A stretch of DNA of 64,000 nt from Synechococcus sp. 1G10 (lineage in GTDB: Bacteria > Cyanobacteriota > Cyanobacteriia > PCC-6307 > Cyanobiaceae): the NCBI RefSeq assembly GCF_002252625.1, contig NZ_NQKW01000002.1, positions 207,038 to 271,037 on the forward strand, written 5' to 3'. Position 1 is the first letter of the stretch. The number at the start of each line of letters is the position of its first letter. Position numbers and translations under genes: made by a program. Shown one piece after another: positions 37,722 through 48,111 of this stretch. Under the pieces are notes generated by a model that was not told the origin of the DNA, searched no databases, and saw nothing but the letters and a program-made list of their open reading frames with translations.

Positions 37722-38297
37722 TCAGGCCGCAGGCACCAGAATCATCAGACCGCAACTTCCATAGCGCCGCTGGTCGCTGAGCTGCCAGCCGGAAGGAATC
37801 TCCGGGAAAATCTCGCTTGAGCATTCCCACAGCAGTCTTCCCCCTGCGGCCAGCCAGCCGGCCGCGGCCACCGCTTCGGCAATCGGGGCATGAAGACCTG
37901 ATGCGTAGGGGGGATCGGCGTAGATCAGATCGAAGCCGCCCGCCGCTTCCTCCCCCAACTGTTGCTCTGGGCCAGGCATCAGCCACCGCGGCAGGTCTGC
38001 TCTGATCACCCGTAGGTCGCTGGCCGGATTCACACCAGCCTTGACGGCCTCCAGATTGCGACGGGCGATGTCGAGGGTGGTCCGGTTGTGATCCAGGGCT
38101 ACAACCAGCTTGGCGCCTCTTTGCAGGGCCTCGCAGCCCATCACCCCGCTGCCGCAGCAGAGATCGAGCCAGCGGCAACCACTCAGTTCACTCGCCAGCA
38201 GATTGAGCACCGCCAAGCGCACTCTTGAGGCGGTCGGGCGGGTGTGCTGCCCTGGCGGACTGAGCAGTTTCCGCCCGCCACTCAGCCGCAGGCTCAC
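37722..38297 (-). CDS. rsmD: 16S rRNA (guanine966-N2)-methyltransferase
   Basis: 191 residues. SAM-dependent base methylase: WLDLCCGSGVMGCEAL (motif I) and the catalytic DPPY of DLIYADPPYASG. Methylates G966 in 16S rRNA. The N-terminal GGRKL...TRPTASRVRLAVLNLL segment is RsmD-typical. Starts at a GTG (38297) that overlaps the hisH stop by 4 bases. Confidence 0.92.
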   Translation of the reverse strand: MSLRLSGGRKLLSPPGQHTRPTASRVRLAVLNLLASELSGCRWLDLCCGSGVMGCEALQRGAKLVVALDHNRTTLDIARRNLEAVKAGVNPASDLRVIRADLPRWLMPGPEQQLGEEAAGGFDLIYADPPYASGLHAPIAEAVAAAGWLAAGGRLLWECSSEIFPEIPSGWQLSDQRRYGSCGLMILVPAA

Positions 38298-38926
38298 GTC
38301 CCGCCCTCTTCCACCCAGCCCAGCCAGCGCTCAAGCATGCGCTGCCCTTGGGGGCCAGACTTTTCCGGGTGAAACTGGCAGGCCGCCAGGGCTCCCTGCC
38401 ACACCGCCGCGGTCACCGGCTGATCGGCGAAAAGCACCTCTGCCGTGGTGCAGGCCGGGTCATCGGGAGCGGCGGCGTAGGAGTGCACGAAATAGACCCA
38501 GGCGGCCGAATGGCCCTCGGGGAGCAAGGGGCTCGGATTGGTGGAGATCAGGGGAGCCCAGCCCATGTGGGGAATCGGATGCCCCGGACTGGACGGCAGG
38601 GCCCGCACCCTGCCCTTGAGCAGCCCGAGGCCTGGCGCTTTTCCCTCGTCGCTCCCCTCGAACAGCAACTGCAGCCCCAGGCAGATCCCCAGCAGGGGGC
38701 GTTCCCTGGCGCTCCACTCCCGCAGGGGATCCGCCAGACCGGCCAGGTGAAGACGCTCCATGGCCGGATCGAATGAACCCACCCCCGGCAGGATCAGGGC
38801 GGCGCACTCCTCCATCGCGGGGGCATCCAGTACGTGAATCAGCTCGGCGCCAAGACGCTCCACGGCCCTGGCCACCGAATGCAGGTTGCCCATGCCGTAA
38901 TCGATCAGGCCGATCCGCAGGCTCAT
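38294..38926 (-). CDS. hisH: Imidazole glycerol phosphate synthase glutaminase subunit
   Basis: 210 residues. Class I glutamine amidotransferase supplying ammonia to HisF in His synthesis. Nucleophile in LGICLGLQLLF (Cys82), and the His/Glu dyad in CQFHPEKSG near the C-terminus. Starts at ATG 38926, which overlaps the LOG gene stop by 4 bases; hisF is not adjacent. Confidence 0.95.
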   Translation of the reverse strand: MSLRIGLIDYGMGNLHSVARAVERLGAELIHVLDAPAMEECAALILPGVGSFDPAMERLHLAGLADPLREWSARERPLLGICLGLQLLFEGSDEGKAPGLGLLKGRVRALPSSPGHPIPHMGWAPLISTNPSPLLPEGHSAAWVYFVHSYAAAPDDPACTTAEVLFADQPVTAAVWQGALAACQFHPEKSGPQGQRMLERWLGWVEEGGT

Positions 38927-39978
38927 GGCTGTGGTTCCAGACAGTTGCGTTGCTCCGGATGGATCAGGTCATCGCAACGGGGCAGATCGAGGGCGTTGAT
39001 GGTGGCGATGAGCTGGTAAAGGCGGCCGACGCAGCGTTGATCGAAGTCGAAGTGAAGGCAGGGGCGCAGGCGATCGTTGTCGTCGCAGCTTTCCCCCAGC
39101 TCGAAATCGCCGCTTCGCAGCAGATCCTGGAAGCCGGAGCGGATGGCCAGCAGATCAGCCTCCGCCAGCGGCACGTGCAGAAGCAGCTCCAGCCCATCGT
39201 CGGTGACTCGGGTGGTGTGGAACACCCGGTAGAAGTGCCGGATCAGCTCGATCGCCTCGCGGGCAGAGCTGGCGTGGCTGAGCAGGCCCCTGTCGTCTGG
39301 TCCGATCAATCCGTCGCTCTCGAGGCCGCTGAGGAGGTCCTGAGGCCAGTCCTGCCAGAGCTCATGGCCCGGCGGCGCCAGCAGCACCACCGGAATCGGA
39401 GCGGTGCGTCCTGTCTGGATCAGGGTGAGTGCTTCGAACAGTTCATCGAGGGTGCCGAAGCCGCCAGGGAGTACCACCAGGGCATCGCTCTCACGCAGGA
39501 AGAAAAGTTTGCGTGTGAAAAAGTAACGAAAATGAACCAGGCGGTCGCCGGCTGCTGCGACATAGGGGTTGGGTTCCTGCTCAAAGGGCAGCTGGATGTT
39601 GAGCCCGAAGCTGTGCTCCGCTCCCGCTCCCCGGTTCGCCGCTTCCATCACCCCGCCGCCAGCGCCGGTGATCACATCAAAGCCGCTGGCCATGGCCTCA
39701 CGGCCGACCTCCTCGGCCAGCTGGTAGGTGGAGCTCTCCGGCAGGCTGCGGGCTGATCCGAACACCGCCACCTTGCGGGTGGTGCGGTGGGGATGGAAGG
39801 CAGCCAGGGCCTCATGCAGATCGCTGAGGGCACCGCAGATCAGCTGCCAGTCGTCGGTGTGATCGGCAATGCTGGCCATCTCCAGGATCGAGTGAAGCGA
39901 GCGCTCGATCAGCAGGCGATGGGGGTTGTTGACCAGGGAATGGCCCAACCGCTCCAGTGAGGGAGAGGCTGGGGACAT
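38923..39978 (-). CDS. LOG-family (TIGR00730) Rossmann-fold protein with long flanks
   Basis: 351 residues. Core: VAVFGSARS, GFDVITGAGGGVMEAANRGA and the PGGFGTLDELFEALT signature of LOG phosphoribohydrolases, which release cytokinin bases or act on nucleotide monophosphates; older names say lysine decarboxylase. The protein is longer than the typical 180-200 residues: about 65 residues precede the core and about 110 follow it (a VFHTTRVTDDGLELLLHV module), a layout seen in cyanobacteria. Activity unproven. Confidence 0.85.
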   Translation of the reverse strand: MSPASPSLERLGHSLVNNPHRLLIERSLHSILEMASIADHTDDWQLICGALSDLHEALAAFHPHRTTRKVAVFGSARSLPESSTYQLAEEVGREAMASGFDVITGAGGGVMEAANRGAGAEHSFGLNIQLPFEQEPNPYVAAAGDRLVHFRYFFTRKLFFLRESDALVVLPGGFGTLDELFEALTLIQTGRTAPIPVVLLAPPGHELWQDWPQDLLSGLESDGLIGPDDRGLLSHASSAREAIELIRHFYRVFHTTRVTDDGLELLLHVPLAEADLLAIRSGFQDLLRSGDFELGESCDDNDRLRPCLHFDFDQRCVGRLYQLIATINALDLPRCDDLIHPEQRNCLEPQP

Positions 39979-40013
39979 CAGTGAAGATGGGGCGAGGGAA
40001 GCTGGAGGAATGC

Positions 40014-40337
40014 TCAGAGGTATTTGGCGATCGTGCCGGAAAGGGTGTTCTTGGGAACCGCGCCCACAACAGTGTCAACTTTCTGGCCACCCTTGAAGAT
40101 CATCAGGGTGGGGATGCTGCGGATGCCGTACTGGCTGGCGACGTTGGGGTTCTCGTCGGTGTTGAGTTTGTAGACCTTCAGCTTGCCCTCGAATTCCTTG
40201 GCGATTTCGTCGACGATCGGGGCCACCATGCGGCAGGGGCCGCACCAAGGGGCCCAGAAATCCACCAGCACGGGCACGTCACTCTTGAGCACATCCAGCT
40301 CAAAGGAAGCATCGGTGACGGCAGTGGCGCTGGACAT
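40014..40337 (-). CDS. trxA: Thioredoxin
   Basis: 107 residues from ATG 40337. Canonical thioredoxin with WCGPC (31-35), buried Asp in [10 protein letters not shown], cis-Pro in [10 protein letters not shown] and the terminal Gly-x-x hairpin. Reduces target disulfides in photosynthetic carbon metabolism and other cytosolic enzymes. Transcribed away from Yfr1, which lies just upstream on the same strand. Confidence 0.97.
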   Translation of the reverse strand: MSSATAVTDASFELDVLKSDVPVLVDFWAPWCGPCRMVAPIVDEIAKEFEGKLKVYKLNTDENPNVASQYGIRSIPTLMIFKGGQKVDTVVGAVPKNTLSGTIAKYL

Positions 40338-40416
40338 CCGAGGGAGGAGACAAGGTGCCTGGAATCTAGCAACGAGGATCCTGAATCCCCGATAACCGCG
40401 GGGCAACCGTAGGAAG

Positions 40417-40440
40417 ACAAAATGCCCGGGCGCGCCGGGC
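40417..40440 (-). terminator. Intrinsic terminator hairpin forming the 3' end of Yfr1
   Basis: On the minus strand a GCCCGG / CCGGGC stem with a CGCGC loop is followed by ATTTTG. It ends the Yfr1 transcript and blocks read-through into trxA. Confidence 0.8.
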
Positions 40441-40480
40441 GGGTTGGTGTGAGGAGTGTGCGAGCCGGAGCCCCCACACC
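40417..40480 (-). ncRNA. yfr1: Yfr1 small regulatory RNA
   Basis: The minus strand carries the exact Yfr1 core ACTCCTCACAC (40457-40447) between a 5' GTGTG..CACAC-type hairpin region and a 3' terminator hairpin. The position between guaB3 and trxA is the position in which yfr1 is found in marine picocyanobacteria. A TTAACC box at 40490-40485 fits a -10 element, placing the 5' end near 40480 and giving about 64 bases. Yfr1 is known to bind outer-membrane porin mRNAs through this core. Ends are estimated. Confidence 0.8.
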
Positions 40481-40551
40481 TTGAGGTTAACGCCCATCTT
40501 CGCCGCGATTCTGTCGTTTCAGGCCGGAATCAACAGCCCAGGTGCGGGGGG

Positions 40552-41718
40552 TTACTTACCCATGCCCAGCTGCTGGGCTTTCTGATACACCTTCCCCTCG
40601 GTGAGCAGGGATGGGGCCACCACCACCTCGACCTGTTGCATCTCCTTGATGGTGCGCGCACCAAGAGTGCCCATCGAAGTACGCAGGGCGCCGAGCAGGT
40701 TCTGGGTGCCGTCGTCGAGGCTGGCCGGCCCGCGCAGGATCTTCTCCAGACTGCCAGTGGTTCCCACGCTGATCCTGGTGCCCCTGGGCAGCACCGGACT
40801 GGGGGTGGCCATGCCCCAGTGGAAGCCTCGCCCGGGGGCTTCGCTGGCCCGCGCGATCGGCGAGCCGATCATCACCGCATCGGCGCCGCAGGCGATGCAT
40901 TTGCAGATGTCACCACCGGTGACGATGCCGCCGTCGGCGACGATCGGCACGTAAACACCTGTCTCCCGCTCGTGATCGTCGCGGGCGGAGGCGCAATCGG
41001 CCACCGCCGTGGCCTGGGGGATGCCCACGCCCAGCACGCCCCTTGACGTGCAGGCGGCGCCGGGGCCGATACCCACCATCACGGCGGCCGCGCCCGCGCG
41101 CATCAGCTCGAGAGCCACGTCGTAGGTGACACAGTTGCCGATCACCACGGGAATGCCGAAATCACGGCAGAGGGTGGCCAGATCGAGGGTCGCGCGTCCG
41201 GCCGGGCCGATGTGATCGGTGGAGACCACCGTGGCCTGGACGAAGAAGAGGTCAGCGCCAGCTTCTGCCACCGCCTGGCCGAAGCGCAGGGCCGCGGCTG
41301 GGGTGGCGCTGACGGCGGCGATGCCACCGGCGGTCTTGATCGCCGCAATGCGCTGGCGGATCAGGTCTTCGCGCACGGGCTGGGCGTAGAGCTCCTGCAT
41401 CAGGGGCACGAAGGCCTCCTTGCCCACCGCAGCGATGCGATCCAGGATTGGATTCGGGTCGTCGTAGCGGCACTGGACCCCCTCCAGGTTCAACACCCCC
41501 AGGGCCCCGAGCCGGGAGAGTTCCACCGCCATCGATACATCCACCACACCGTCCATGGCGCTGGCGATGATCGGGATTTCCCTCTCGATGCCACCGATGG
41601 TCCAGCGGCTATCGGTCACCTCGGGATCCACGGTGCGACCGCCGGGTACCAGGGCGATCTCGTCGATCCCATAGGCGCGGCGGACGGTTCGGGATCGGCC
41701 TAACTGAATGGACACCAC
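40552..41718 (-). CDS. guaB3: GuaB3-family IMP dehydrogenase-related protein
   Basis: 388 residues. IMPDH/GMP reductase barrel without CBS domains. The active Cys is in [15 protein letters not shown], and the [25 protein letters not shown] segment is the phosphate-binding part. The N-terminal [16 protein letters not shown] is typical of the GuaB3 subfamily, distinct from classical GuaB; cyanobacterial GuaB3 has been reported to act as a GMP reductase rather than an IMPDH. Precedes yfr1 and trxA. Confidence 0.9.
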   Translation of the reverse strand: MVSIQLGRSRTVRRAYGIDEIALVPGGRTVDPEVTDSRWTIGGIEREIPIIASAMDGVVDVSMAVELSRLGALGVLNLEGVQCRYDDPNPILDRIAAVGKEAFVPLMQELYAQPVREDLIRQRIAAIKTAGGIAAVSATPAAALRFGQAVAEAGADLFFVQATVVSTDHIGPAGRATLDLATLCRDFGIPVVIGNCVTYDVALELMRAGAAAVMVGIGPGAACTSRGVLGVGIPQATAVADCASARDDHERETGVYVPIVADGGIVTGGDICKCIACGADAVMIGSPIARASEAPGRGFHWGMATPSPVLPRGTRISVGTTGSLEKILRGPASLDDGTQNLLGALRTSMGTLGARTIKEMQQVEVVVAPSLLTEGKVYQKAQQLGMGK

Positions 41719-41786
41719 TGGGGTTTCTGCAGTCGGGACAAGCTATCAACCGGTCTGGCCCGCTCCAGGCTGCAATGAACCTGGCC

Positions 41787-42425
41787 TCAGGGCTGGCCGC
41801 GGAACGACGCCCAGCGCTCCCGCCACGAGGCCAGCAGCTTCTGGCGGTCGCTGCTGCGCACCAGGCGCGTGACCCCGAAGCGGCTCAGCCAGAACACCCC
41901 GGCCAGCTCCAGCAGTCCGGGAACCAGGGGCAGGCTTTCAATCGCTCCCAGCAGGGCGGCGTAGATCCTGAGCAGCAGTAGCAGGACCACAAAGCCCGCC
42001 AGCAGCTTCAGGGGGCCGCTGTACTGCTTCAGCTGCTGCTGGAAGTCAGCGCGGCTGAAGAAGTCACGGACCTTGCCCGTGAGCAGCTCCCACTCTCCAC
42101 CTCCCTCCCCGTCGATGCTTGCTTCGCTGGCCGGGATGTGCAGGGTTGTGGCCACGGCTGGATCGGCCGAGGGCTCAACAAACGATGCGGGCGCAGGTTC
42201 AGGCTCAGCAGGCGGTGGAGTTTCAAGCTCCTCGATTGGTTGCGGATCGGGCTCCACGGTGGAGTCGGCACCAGCCCTCGGCTCGCCATCAGTGCTCACC
42301 TCTTCCTCGCTTGCTGATGGACCAGGGCCAGGCTCAGCGCTGAGATCAGCCTCGCTGAGTGGGGGCGTTGATGGCAGGTCCTGGCCCTCTTCGGGCTCAT
42401 GGGACGCAGCAGAGGACTCGACCAC
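41787..42425 (-). CDS. CAAD-domain (CURT1-like) membrane protein
   Basis: 212 residues. A long acidic, Pro/Glu-rich, disordered N-terminus (1-110) is followed by a CAAD domain with an amphipathic helix (WELLTGKVRDFFSRADFQQQ), two membrane helices (about 137-158 and 163-183) and a basic tail SSDRQKLLASWRERWASF. CAAD is the cyanobacterial module also fused to some aminoacyl-tRNA synthetases and is homologous to plant CURT1, which bends thylakoids. A stand-alone form such as this probably sits in thylakoid membranes. Confidence 0.85.
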   Translation of the reverse strand: MVESSAASHEPEEGQDLPSTPPLSEADLSAEPGPGPSASEEEVSTDGEPRAGADSTVEPDPQPIEELETPPPAEPEPAPASFVEPSADPAVATTLHIPASEASIDGEGGGEWELLTGKVRDFFSRADFQQQLKQYSGPLKLLAGFVVLLLLLRIYAALLGAIESLPLVPGLLELAGVFWLSRFGVTRLVRSSDRQKLLASWRERWASFRGQP

Positions 42426-42506
42426 CGGTTGACGCGCGAAAACGCGGGTGGAGCTTACGCTGTTTCCTCCGGCTTGTCCCCGCCGCTGCCGCGGTTGCTG
42501 CGGCGC

Positions 42507-43670
42507 TCAGCCCTCGAGCGGAATCAGGCCCGGGCGGTCACTCAAGGGGAGCAGGGGAAGCCTCAGGGGAAATGAGCCATCGCGTAGGCGCTGGATCAGC
42601 CCGGAGCTGATCTCCTCAGCCAGGCGGGGGCTGTGGGCAGGTGCGCAGCGCAGGCGGCGGGCGTCCACCTGGATCTCGCCGGCGAGCAGGTGGCTGTAGG
42701 GAACGAAGCCGAAGCTCGGTCGGATGCGGCGGGGAATCGAGAAATCCAGCACGGGTGCCTCGAGCTGGTCGTCGCGGCAGGCCGCCTGGCGGGCCACGGC
42801 CAGGTTGATCAGGGGAACCGGTGCCGCGATCGCCACCAGCAGGGCACTGCCATGGCCTTCGAAGTGGCAGGGGCGGATCCACGCAGCCCTCAGCTCCGCC
42901 AGATCGACGCTCACCGCCGCCACGGCCCCCGGCCCGCGGGCATGGCCGCTCGGCAGCCGCCGGATCTGGGGCTGGTGGCCGCTGCCGCTGCCGATCACCC
43001 AGCCGATCGCGCCTCCCACCAGCACGGGCGAGCCGGGGCCGAGCAAGCTGAGGCCAGGCATGGTCAGACCGATGCTGCGGCAGCCGCCACTGCTGTAGAG
43101 AGCGCTGCCGTAAGGGCCCAGCAGGGGGCCATAGGGGCTGTGGGTGACCCCTTCGGCGCTGCTCACCGCCACGATGCCGTTCTCGCTGATGGCGCGGTGC
43201 AGCAGCAGGCGTGCCACGCCCAGGCGTTGGAGCTGGAGCCGGGTCTGGAGTTCACGGCGAGGGTGCAGGGCCGTGCCTTCACCGCTGGCCACCAGCTCCA
43301 CCTCCTGGCCAGCCAGCAGCTTGCCCAGCACCTGGGCGCCGCCCCGGCGCTCCGGGTCCGAGATGCCGCCTCCGATCGGCAGGGTCAGGCCACCGCTGCC
43401 GCTGGCCCCCAGGGCTGTGACCCCGTCAAGCCGCGCTTCGCGCAGGCGCATGGGTGGATCACAGGGTCCGAGGCTGAGCTGGAGCGTGGCCTGGTCGGTG
43501 AACTCGGCGTTGGCCGCCACCACCACGTCGGTGCAGGCGTAGGCCGCCTCCAGTCCCTCGGCGGCCACCAGGGCGCGGAAGTCCATAGCGCTGAGCACCG
43601 CCAGGTCGCCGGTGTTCTGGCGCTCCCGCAGCTGCGCTTCTGTGCGGGAGCGGGGGGGGGCGGAGCCCAT
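42507..43670 (-). CDS. DUF39 family homocysteine-biosynthesis-type protein
   Basis: 387 residues from ATG 43670. The body ([54 protein letters not shown]-type segments) is DUF39, a family that in methanogens works with a NIL-domain ferredoxin to make homocysteine from aspartate semialdehyde and sulfide. No NIL-ferredoxin gene is adjacent here. Upstream codons to 43751 overlap gyrA's 5' end and are not family-like. In cyanobacteria its role is not established. Confidence 0.8.
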   Translation of the reverse strand: MGSAPPRSRTEAQLRERQNTGDLAVLSAMDFRALVAAEGLEAAYACTDVVVAANAEFTDQATLQLSLGPCDPPMRLREARLDGVTALGASGSGGLTLPIGGGISDPERRGGAQVLGKLLAGQEVELVASGEGTALHPRRELQTRLQLQRLGVARLLLHRAISENGIVAVSSAEGVTHSPYGPLLGPYGSALYSSGGCRSIGLTMPGLSLLGPGSPVLVGGAIGWVIGSGSGHQPQIRRLPSGHARGPGAVAAVSVDLAELRAAWIRPCHFEGHGSALLVAIAAPVPLINLAVARQAACRDDQLEAPVLDFSIPRRIRPSFGFVPYSHLLAGEIQVDARRLRCAPAHSPRLAEEISSGLIQRLRDGSFPLRLPLLPLSDRPGLIPLEG

Positions 43671-43738
43671 CGGCGCTGGCAACCACGAAGGGGTGGACCC
43701 AGCCTCGCTTAACCTGGCCTTCGGCAGTGTGGTGCGAG

Positions 43739-46342
43739 ATGGCGGATCCAACGGGTCCCGGCGAGTCCGACGGACGGATCATCCAGACCGACCTGCGCAA
43801 TGAGATGTCGCGCTCCTACCTGGAGTACGCGATGAGCGTGATCGTGGGCCGGGCTCTGCCCGACGCCCGCGACGGGCTCAAACCGGTGCACCGGCGCATC
43901 CTCTACGCGATGTATGAGCTCGGCCTCACCAGCGACCGGCCTTACCGAAAATGCGCCCGGGTGGTGGGCGAGGTGCTCGGCAAGTACCACCCCCATGGGG
44001 ATACCGCCGTCTATGACGCCCTGGTGCGCATGGCCCAGGACTTCTCGATGCGCATGCCGCTCATCGATGGCCACGGCAACTTCGGCTCGGTCGACAACGA
44101 TCCCCCGGCCGCGATGCGGTATACCGAATCGCGGCTGCAGGCGCTCACCACAGACAGCCTGCTGGAAGACATCGAAGCGGAAACCGTCGATTACATCGAC
44201 AACTTCGACGGCTCCCAGCAGGAACCCACGGTGATGCCGGCGCGGGTTCCGCATCTGCTGCTGAACGGGTCGTCGGGCATCGCGGTGGGCATGGCCACCA
44301 ACATTCCGCCCCACAATCTCACCGAACTGATCAATGGCCTGCTGGCCCTGATCGCTGATCCCGAGATCGAGGATCGGGCTTTGCTGGCTCTGATTCCCGG
44401 TCCTGATTTTCCCACCGGCGGGCAGATCCTTGGCCGCCGCGGCATCCGCGAGACCTACACCACCGGCCGCGGCTCGGTGACGATGCGCGGTGTGGCCTCG
44501 ATTGAAACGCTGGAAGTCCCCGGCCGGCCGGATCGCGATGCGGTGATCATCACCGAGCTCCCTTATCAGACCAACAAGGCGGCGCTGATCGAGCGCATCG
44601 CCGAGATGGTGAACGACAAGAAGCTCGATGGCATCTCCGACATCCGCGACGAGAGCGATCGCGACGGTATGCGGATCGTGATCGAATTGCGCAGGGATGC
44701 CTATCCCCAGGTGGTGCTCAACAACCTGTTCAAGCTCACGCCCCTGCAGAGCAACTTCAGTGCCCACATGCTGGCGCTGGTCAACAGCGAACCGGTGTTG
44801 CTCACCCTGCGGCGAATGCTGGAGGTGTTCCTCGAGTTCCGCATCGAGACGATTGAGCGGCGTACCCGCTACCTGCTGCGCAAGGCGGAGGAACGGGATC
44901 ACATCCTGCTGGGTCTGCTGCTTGCCCTCGATCAGCTTGATCCGATCATCGCTCTGATCCGGGCGGCCTCGGATGCGGCTACGGCCCGGTTGCAGTTGCA
45001 GGAGCGCCATGGACTGAGTGAGATCCAGGCCGATGCGATTCTGCAGATGCAGCTGCGCCGGCTCACGGCTCTTGAAGCCGACAAGATCCGCCTGGAGCAT
45101 GAGGATCTTGTCACCAAGATCGCCGACTACAAAGACATTCTGGGCAGGCGCGAGCGGGTGCTTGGTCTGATCGAAGCTGAATTGATTCAGCTGCGGGAGC
45201 GCTATCCCTCTGAACGTCGCACCGAGATTCTTGATCTTGAGGGTGGACTTGAAGACATCGATCTGATCGCCAATGAACGCTCCGTGGTTCTGCTCACCGA
45301 GAACGGCTATCTGAAGCGCATGCCGGTGAGTGAGTTCGAGGCCACTAGTCGCGGTACCCGCGGCAAGGCCGGAACCCGCAGCCAGGGTGAGGAGGCCGTG
45401 CGCTTGTTCATCAGCTGCAATGACCACGACACCCTGCTGTTGTTCAGCGATCGCGGTGTGGTCTATGCCGTTCCTGCCTACCGGGTGCCGATTGGCAGCC
45501 GCGGTGCGAAGGGCACCCCGGTGGTGCAGCTGCTGCCGATTCCCCGTGAAGAGCAGATCACTTCGCTGGTGGCGGTGAGTGCCTTCGACGACGATGTTCA
45601 ACTGCTGATGCTCACCAGCGGCGGCTACATCAAGCGCACCAGGCTTTCGGCCTTCGCCAACATCCGCTCCAACGGTCTGATCGCGATCAGCCTTGAAGAT
45701 GGTGATGCCCTGCGCTGGGCGCGGCTCGCCCTGCCAGGCGACAGCGTATTGATCGGCTCGCTGAAGGGGATGACCATCCACTTCCGCCTTGTTGATAGCG
45801 AACTGCGGCCCCTGGGTCGCACCGCCCGGGGCGTGCGCGCGATGGCGCTGCGGCCGGGGGATGAGCTGGTGAGCATGGACGTGTTGCCCGCTGAACTGGC
45901 CGATCAGGTGGCCAGTTCGGCGGCGGCAGAGAGCGACGACGAGGAGGAGGCTCCGGAAGCTGGCGACAGCGCCGAGGGCCCCTGGGTGCTGGTGGCATCC
46001 GCCAGTGGGCTGGGCAAGCGGGTGCCGGTGACCCAGTTCCGCCTGCAGCGCCGGGCCGGCCTGGGTCTGCGCGCCATCAAGTTCCGTCGCGACGGGGACG
46101 TGCTGGTGGGGTTGACGGTGATGGGCCCCGGGGAGGAACTGCTGCTGGTGAGTGAGCGGGGAGTGATCGTGCGGATGCAGGCCGATGCGATTCCCCAGCA
46201 GTCGCGGGCCGCCACGGGTGTGCGTCTGCAGAAGCTCGACAGCGGTGATCGTCTCAGTGAGGTGGTGCTTGTGCCGCCGGCCCCTGAAGACGATGTGCTC
46301 GAAGGCACTCCTGATGCCTCCACGGCACCGGAGTCTCCCTGA
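43739..46342 (+). CDS. gyrA: DNA gyrase subunit A
   Basis: 867 residues from ATG 43739. Breakage-reunion domain with the catalytic Tyr128 in [10 protein letters not shown]; the quinolone-determining region reads [10 protein letters not shown], Thr89 and Asp93 matching Ser83 and Asp87 of the E. coli protein. The C-terminal beta-propeller has [10 protein letters not shown] at the place of the GyrA box, as in other cyanobacteria, so the DNA-wrapping loop is retained in modified form. crtL follows 20 bases later. Confidence 0.96.
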   Translation: MADPTGPGESDGRIIQTDLRNEMSRSYLEYAMSVIVGRALPDARDGLKPVHRRILYAMYELGLTSDRPYRKCARVVGEVLGKYHPHGDTAVYDALVRMAQDFSMRMPLIDGHGNFGSVDNDPPAAMRYTESRLQALTTDSLLEDIEAETVDYIDNFDGSQQEPTVMPARVPHLLLNGSSGIAVGMATNIPPHNLTELINGLLALIADPEIEDRALLALIPGPDFPTGGQILGRRGIRETYTTGRGSVTMRGVASIETLEVPGRPDRDAVIITELPYQTNKAALIERIAEMVNDKKLDGISDIRDESDRDGMRIVIELRRDAYPQVVLNNLFKLTPLQSNFSAHMLALVNSEPVLLTLRRMLEVFLEFRIETIERRTRYLLRKAEERDHILLGLLLALDQLDPIIALIRAASDAATARLQLQERHGLSEIQADAILQMQLRRLTALEADKIRLEHEDLVTKIADYKDILGRRERVLGLIEAELIQLRERYPSERRTEILDLEGGLEDIDLIANERSVVLLTENGYLKRMPVSEFEATSRGTRGKAGTRSQGEEAVRLFISCNDHDTLLLFSDRGVVYAVPAYRVPIGSRGAKGTPVVQLLPIPREEQITSLVAVSAFDDDVQLLMLTSGGYIKRTRLSAFANIRSNGLIAISLEDGDALRWARLALPGDSVLIGSLKGMTIHFRLVDSELRPLGRTARGVRAMALRPGDELVSMDVLPAELADQVASSAAAESDDEEEAPEAGDSAEGPWVLVASASGLGKRVPVTQFRLQRRAGLGLRAIKFRRDGDVLVGLTVMGPGEELLLVSERGVIVRMQADAIPQQSRAATGVRLQKLDSGDRLSEVVLVPPAPEDDVLEGTPDASTAPESP

Positions 46343-46362
46343 CGCTTCCCGCCGCGGCCGAT

Positions 46363-47577
46363 GTGCTGGTGCTCGGTGCCGGACCGGCGGGACTGGCGAT
46401 CGCCAGTGAGCTCGTCGATCTTGGTCTGCGGGTGATGGGGCTGGCGGCTGACGATCCCGCCAGCCCCTGGCAGAACACCTACGGCATCTGGGCCGCCGAG
46501 CTGGACCAGCTCAATCTGGCCCATCTTCTTGAGCATCGCTGGTCGAACTGCGTCAGTTATTTCGGCGCCGATCCAGTGGCCCTCGGCCACGACTACGGCC
46601 TTTTTGATCGCACGAAACTCCAGGCCTACTGGCTGGGGCGCTGCTCCGGCATGGACTGGCGGCGGGGACTGGCGGCTGAGCTGATCCACGACGCAGAGGG
46701 CTCCCAGGTGACCACCCGGGAGGGGGAGGTGCTGAGGGCCCGCCTGGTGATCGACACCACCGGCCACGACCCGGTGTTCGTGCGCCGGCCGGCCCTGGGA
46801 CCAGTGGCCGCCCAGGCTGCTTACGGAATCGTGGGCAGCTTCACGGCGGATCCCGTGCCCCCTGGCCAGTTCGTGCTGATGGACTACCGCTGCGACCACC
46901 TGAGCCCGGAGGAGCGGCAGGGTCCGCCAACCTTCCTGTACGCCATGGACCTGGGCGGGGGACGCTTTTTCGTGGAGGAAACCTCCCTGGCCCTGGCGCC
47001 ACCGGTGTCGATTGAAGTGCTCCGGGATCGCCTGCTCAGGAGGCTGGCCCATCGGGGCGTGGCGGTGGTGCAGGTGGAGCACGAGGAGCGCTGCCTGTTC
47101 CCGATGAACCTGCCGCTGCCTGATCTCAGCCAGCGGGTGCTGGGCTTCGGAGGTGCCGCCAGCCTGGTACATCCCGCTTCGGGCTACATGGTGGGCTCCC
47201 TGCTGCGGCGTGCCCCGGGCCTGGCCGCGGCGATCTTCGCCGCCTTGGACCGGCCTGAGTTCACAGCTGCCCAGGTGGCCGAGACGGCCTGGGGCGCCCT
47301 CTGGACCCCGGAGCTGGTGCGCAAGCACGGGATCTACCAGTTCGGCCTCGAGAAGCTGATGCGTTTCTCCGAGCAGGATCTGCGTGCGTTCTTCAGCACC
47401 TTTTTCGCCCTCCCCGAGCAGCAGTGGTACGGCTTCCTGACCAACACCCTCAGTCTCAGCGAACTGGTGGCGGCGATGGTTCGCCTGTTTGCTCAGGCGC
47501 CAGCCGATGTTCGCTGGGGGCTGATGCAGCCGAAGGGGCGCGAAGGGGCGTTGCTCTGGCGGGCACTGCGGGGTTAG
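46363..47577 (+). CDS. crtL: Lycopene beta-cyclase, CrtL type
   Basis: 404 residues, FAD-dependent. Dinucleotide motif LVLGAGPAGLAIA at the start and the CrtL-specific NTYGIWAAELDQLNL segment, with VHPASGYMVGSLLRRAP conserved near the middle. Forms beta-ionone rings on lycopene for beta-carotene and zeaxanthin. Start is GTG 46363; the frame is open a few codons further back (CTG), so up to eight more residues are possible. gyrA-crtL adjacency is a picocyanobacterial trait. Beta versus epsilon specificity cannot be settled here. Confidence 0.88.
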   Translation: MLVLGAGPAGLAIASELVDLGLRVMGLAADDPASPWQNTYGIWAAELDQLNLAHLLEHRWSNCVSYFGADPVALGHDYGLFDRTKLQAYWLGRCSGMDWRRGLAAELIHDAEGSQVTTREGEVLRARLVIDTTGHDPVFVRRPALGPVAAQAAYGIVGSFTADPVPPGQFVLMDYRCDHLSPEERQGPPTFLYAMDLGGGRFFVEETSLALAPPVSIEVLRDRLLRRLAHRGVAVVQVEHEERCLFPMNLPLPDLSQRVLGFGGAASLVHPASGYMVGSLLRRAPGLAAAIFAALDRPEFTAAQVAETAWGALWTPELVRKHGIYQFGLEKLMRFSEQDLRAFFSTFFALPEQQWYGFLTNTLSLSELVAAMVRLFAQAPADVRWGLMQPKGREGALLWRALRG

Positions 47578-47592
47578 CTGCCCGGCGGACGT

Positions 47593-48036
47593 TCAGCGGA
47601 ACACCAGGACCGGCAGGGGGGAACGGATCAGCACTCTCTGGGTCTGACTGCCCAGCAACAGTCCACTCAGGCCCCGGCGCCCGTGGGAGGCCATGAAGAT
47701 CAGATCACAGCCGTGGTGAGCGGCCGCCTCGATGATGGCCTCATGGGGTAGATCGTTGATCACTCCCTCACTGCTGCAGGGCACACCGGCACTTTCCGCC
47801 ACAGCCTGGGCGTCCGCCAGAACGCGCTCGGCATTTTCCCGTGCCACAAGGCTGAGGTGCTCCAGTGTGCTGGCATCGAGCATGGTGCCGGTGCCCACCA
47901 TCGACACAGGCAGAACACTGCGGGCATTGAGGAAGGTGATACGGGCTCCCATCTCCTTGGCGAAGGCCACGGCCCCATGAACGGCCTTCAGGGAGACGTC
48001 GGATCCGTCGATGGGAACGAGCAGATGTGAGTACAT
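47593..48036 (-). CDS. Universal stress protein family (UspA-like)
   Basis: 147 residues from ATG 48036: MYSHLLVPIDGSDVSLKAVH. The single Usp domain ends with the ATP-binding motif SHGRRGLSGLLLGSQTQRVL and LPVLVF. Nucleotide-binding stress protein, function unspecific. Upstream in-frame codons lack the Usp start. It is convergent with crtL. Confidence 0.92.
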   Translation of the reverse strand: MYSHLLVPIDGSDVSLKAVHGAVAFAKEMGARITFLNARSVLPVSMVGTGTMLDASTLEHLSLVARENAERVLADAQAVAESAGVPCSSEGVINDLPHEAIIEAAAHHGCDLIFMASHGRRGLSGLLLGSQTQRVLIRSPLPVLVFR

Positions 48037-48111
48037 GGCTGGAGGCCTGGGGTATGGCAAGCCCGAGGAAGTCCTTGCCAAGGAGCGTAGGCGGGCTGGT
48101 GCACGAGCTCT

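Noticed and set aside
43709..45781. Very long open frame on the minus strand opposite gyrA
   Set aside because: It is the complement of gyrA codons. High GC at third positions keeps the antisense frame open; the product is His/Gln/Arg-rich with no domain.
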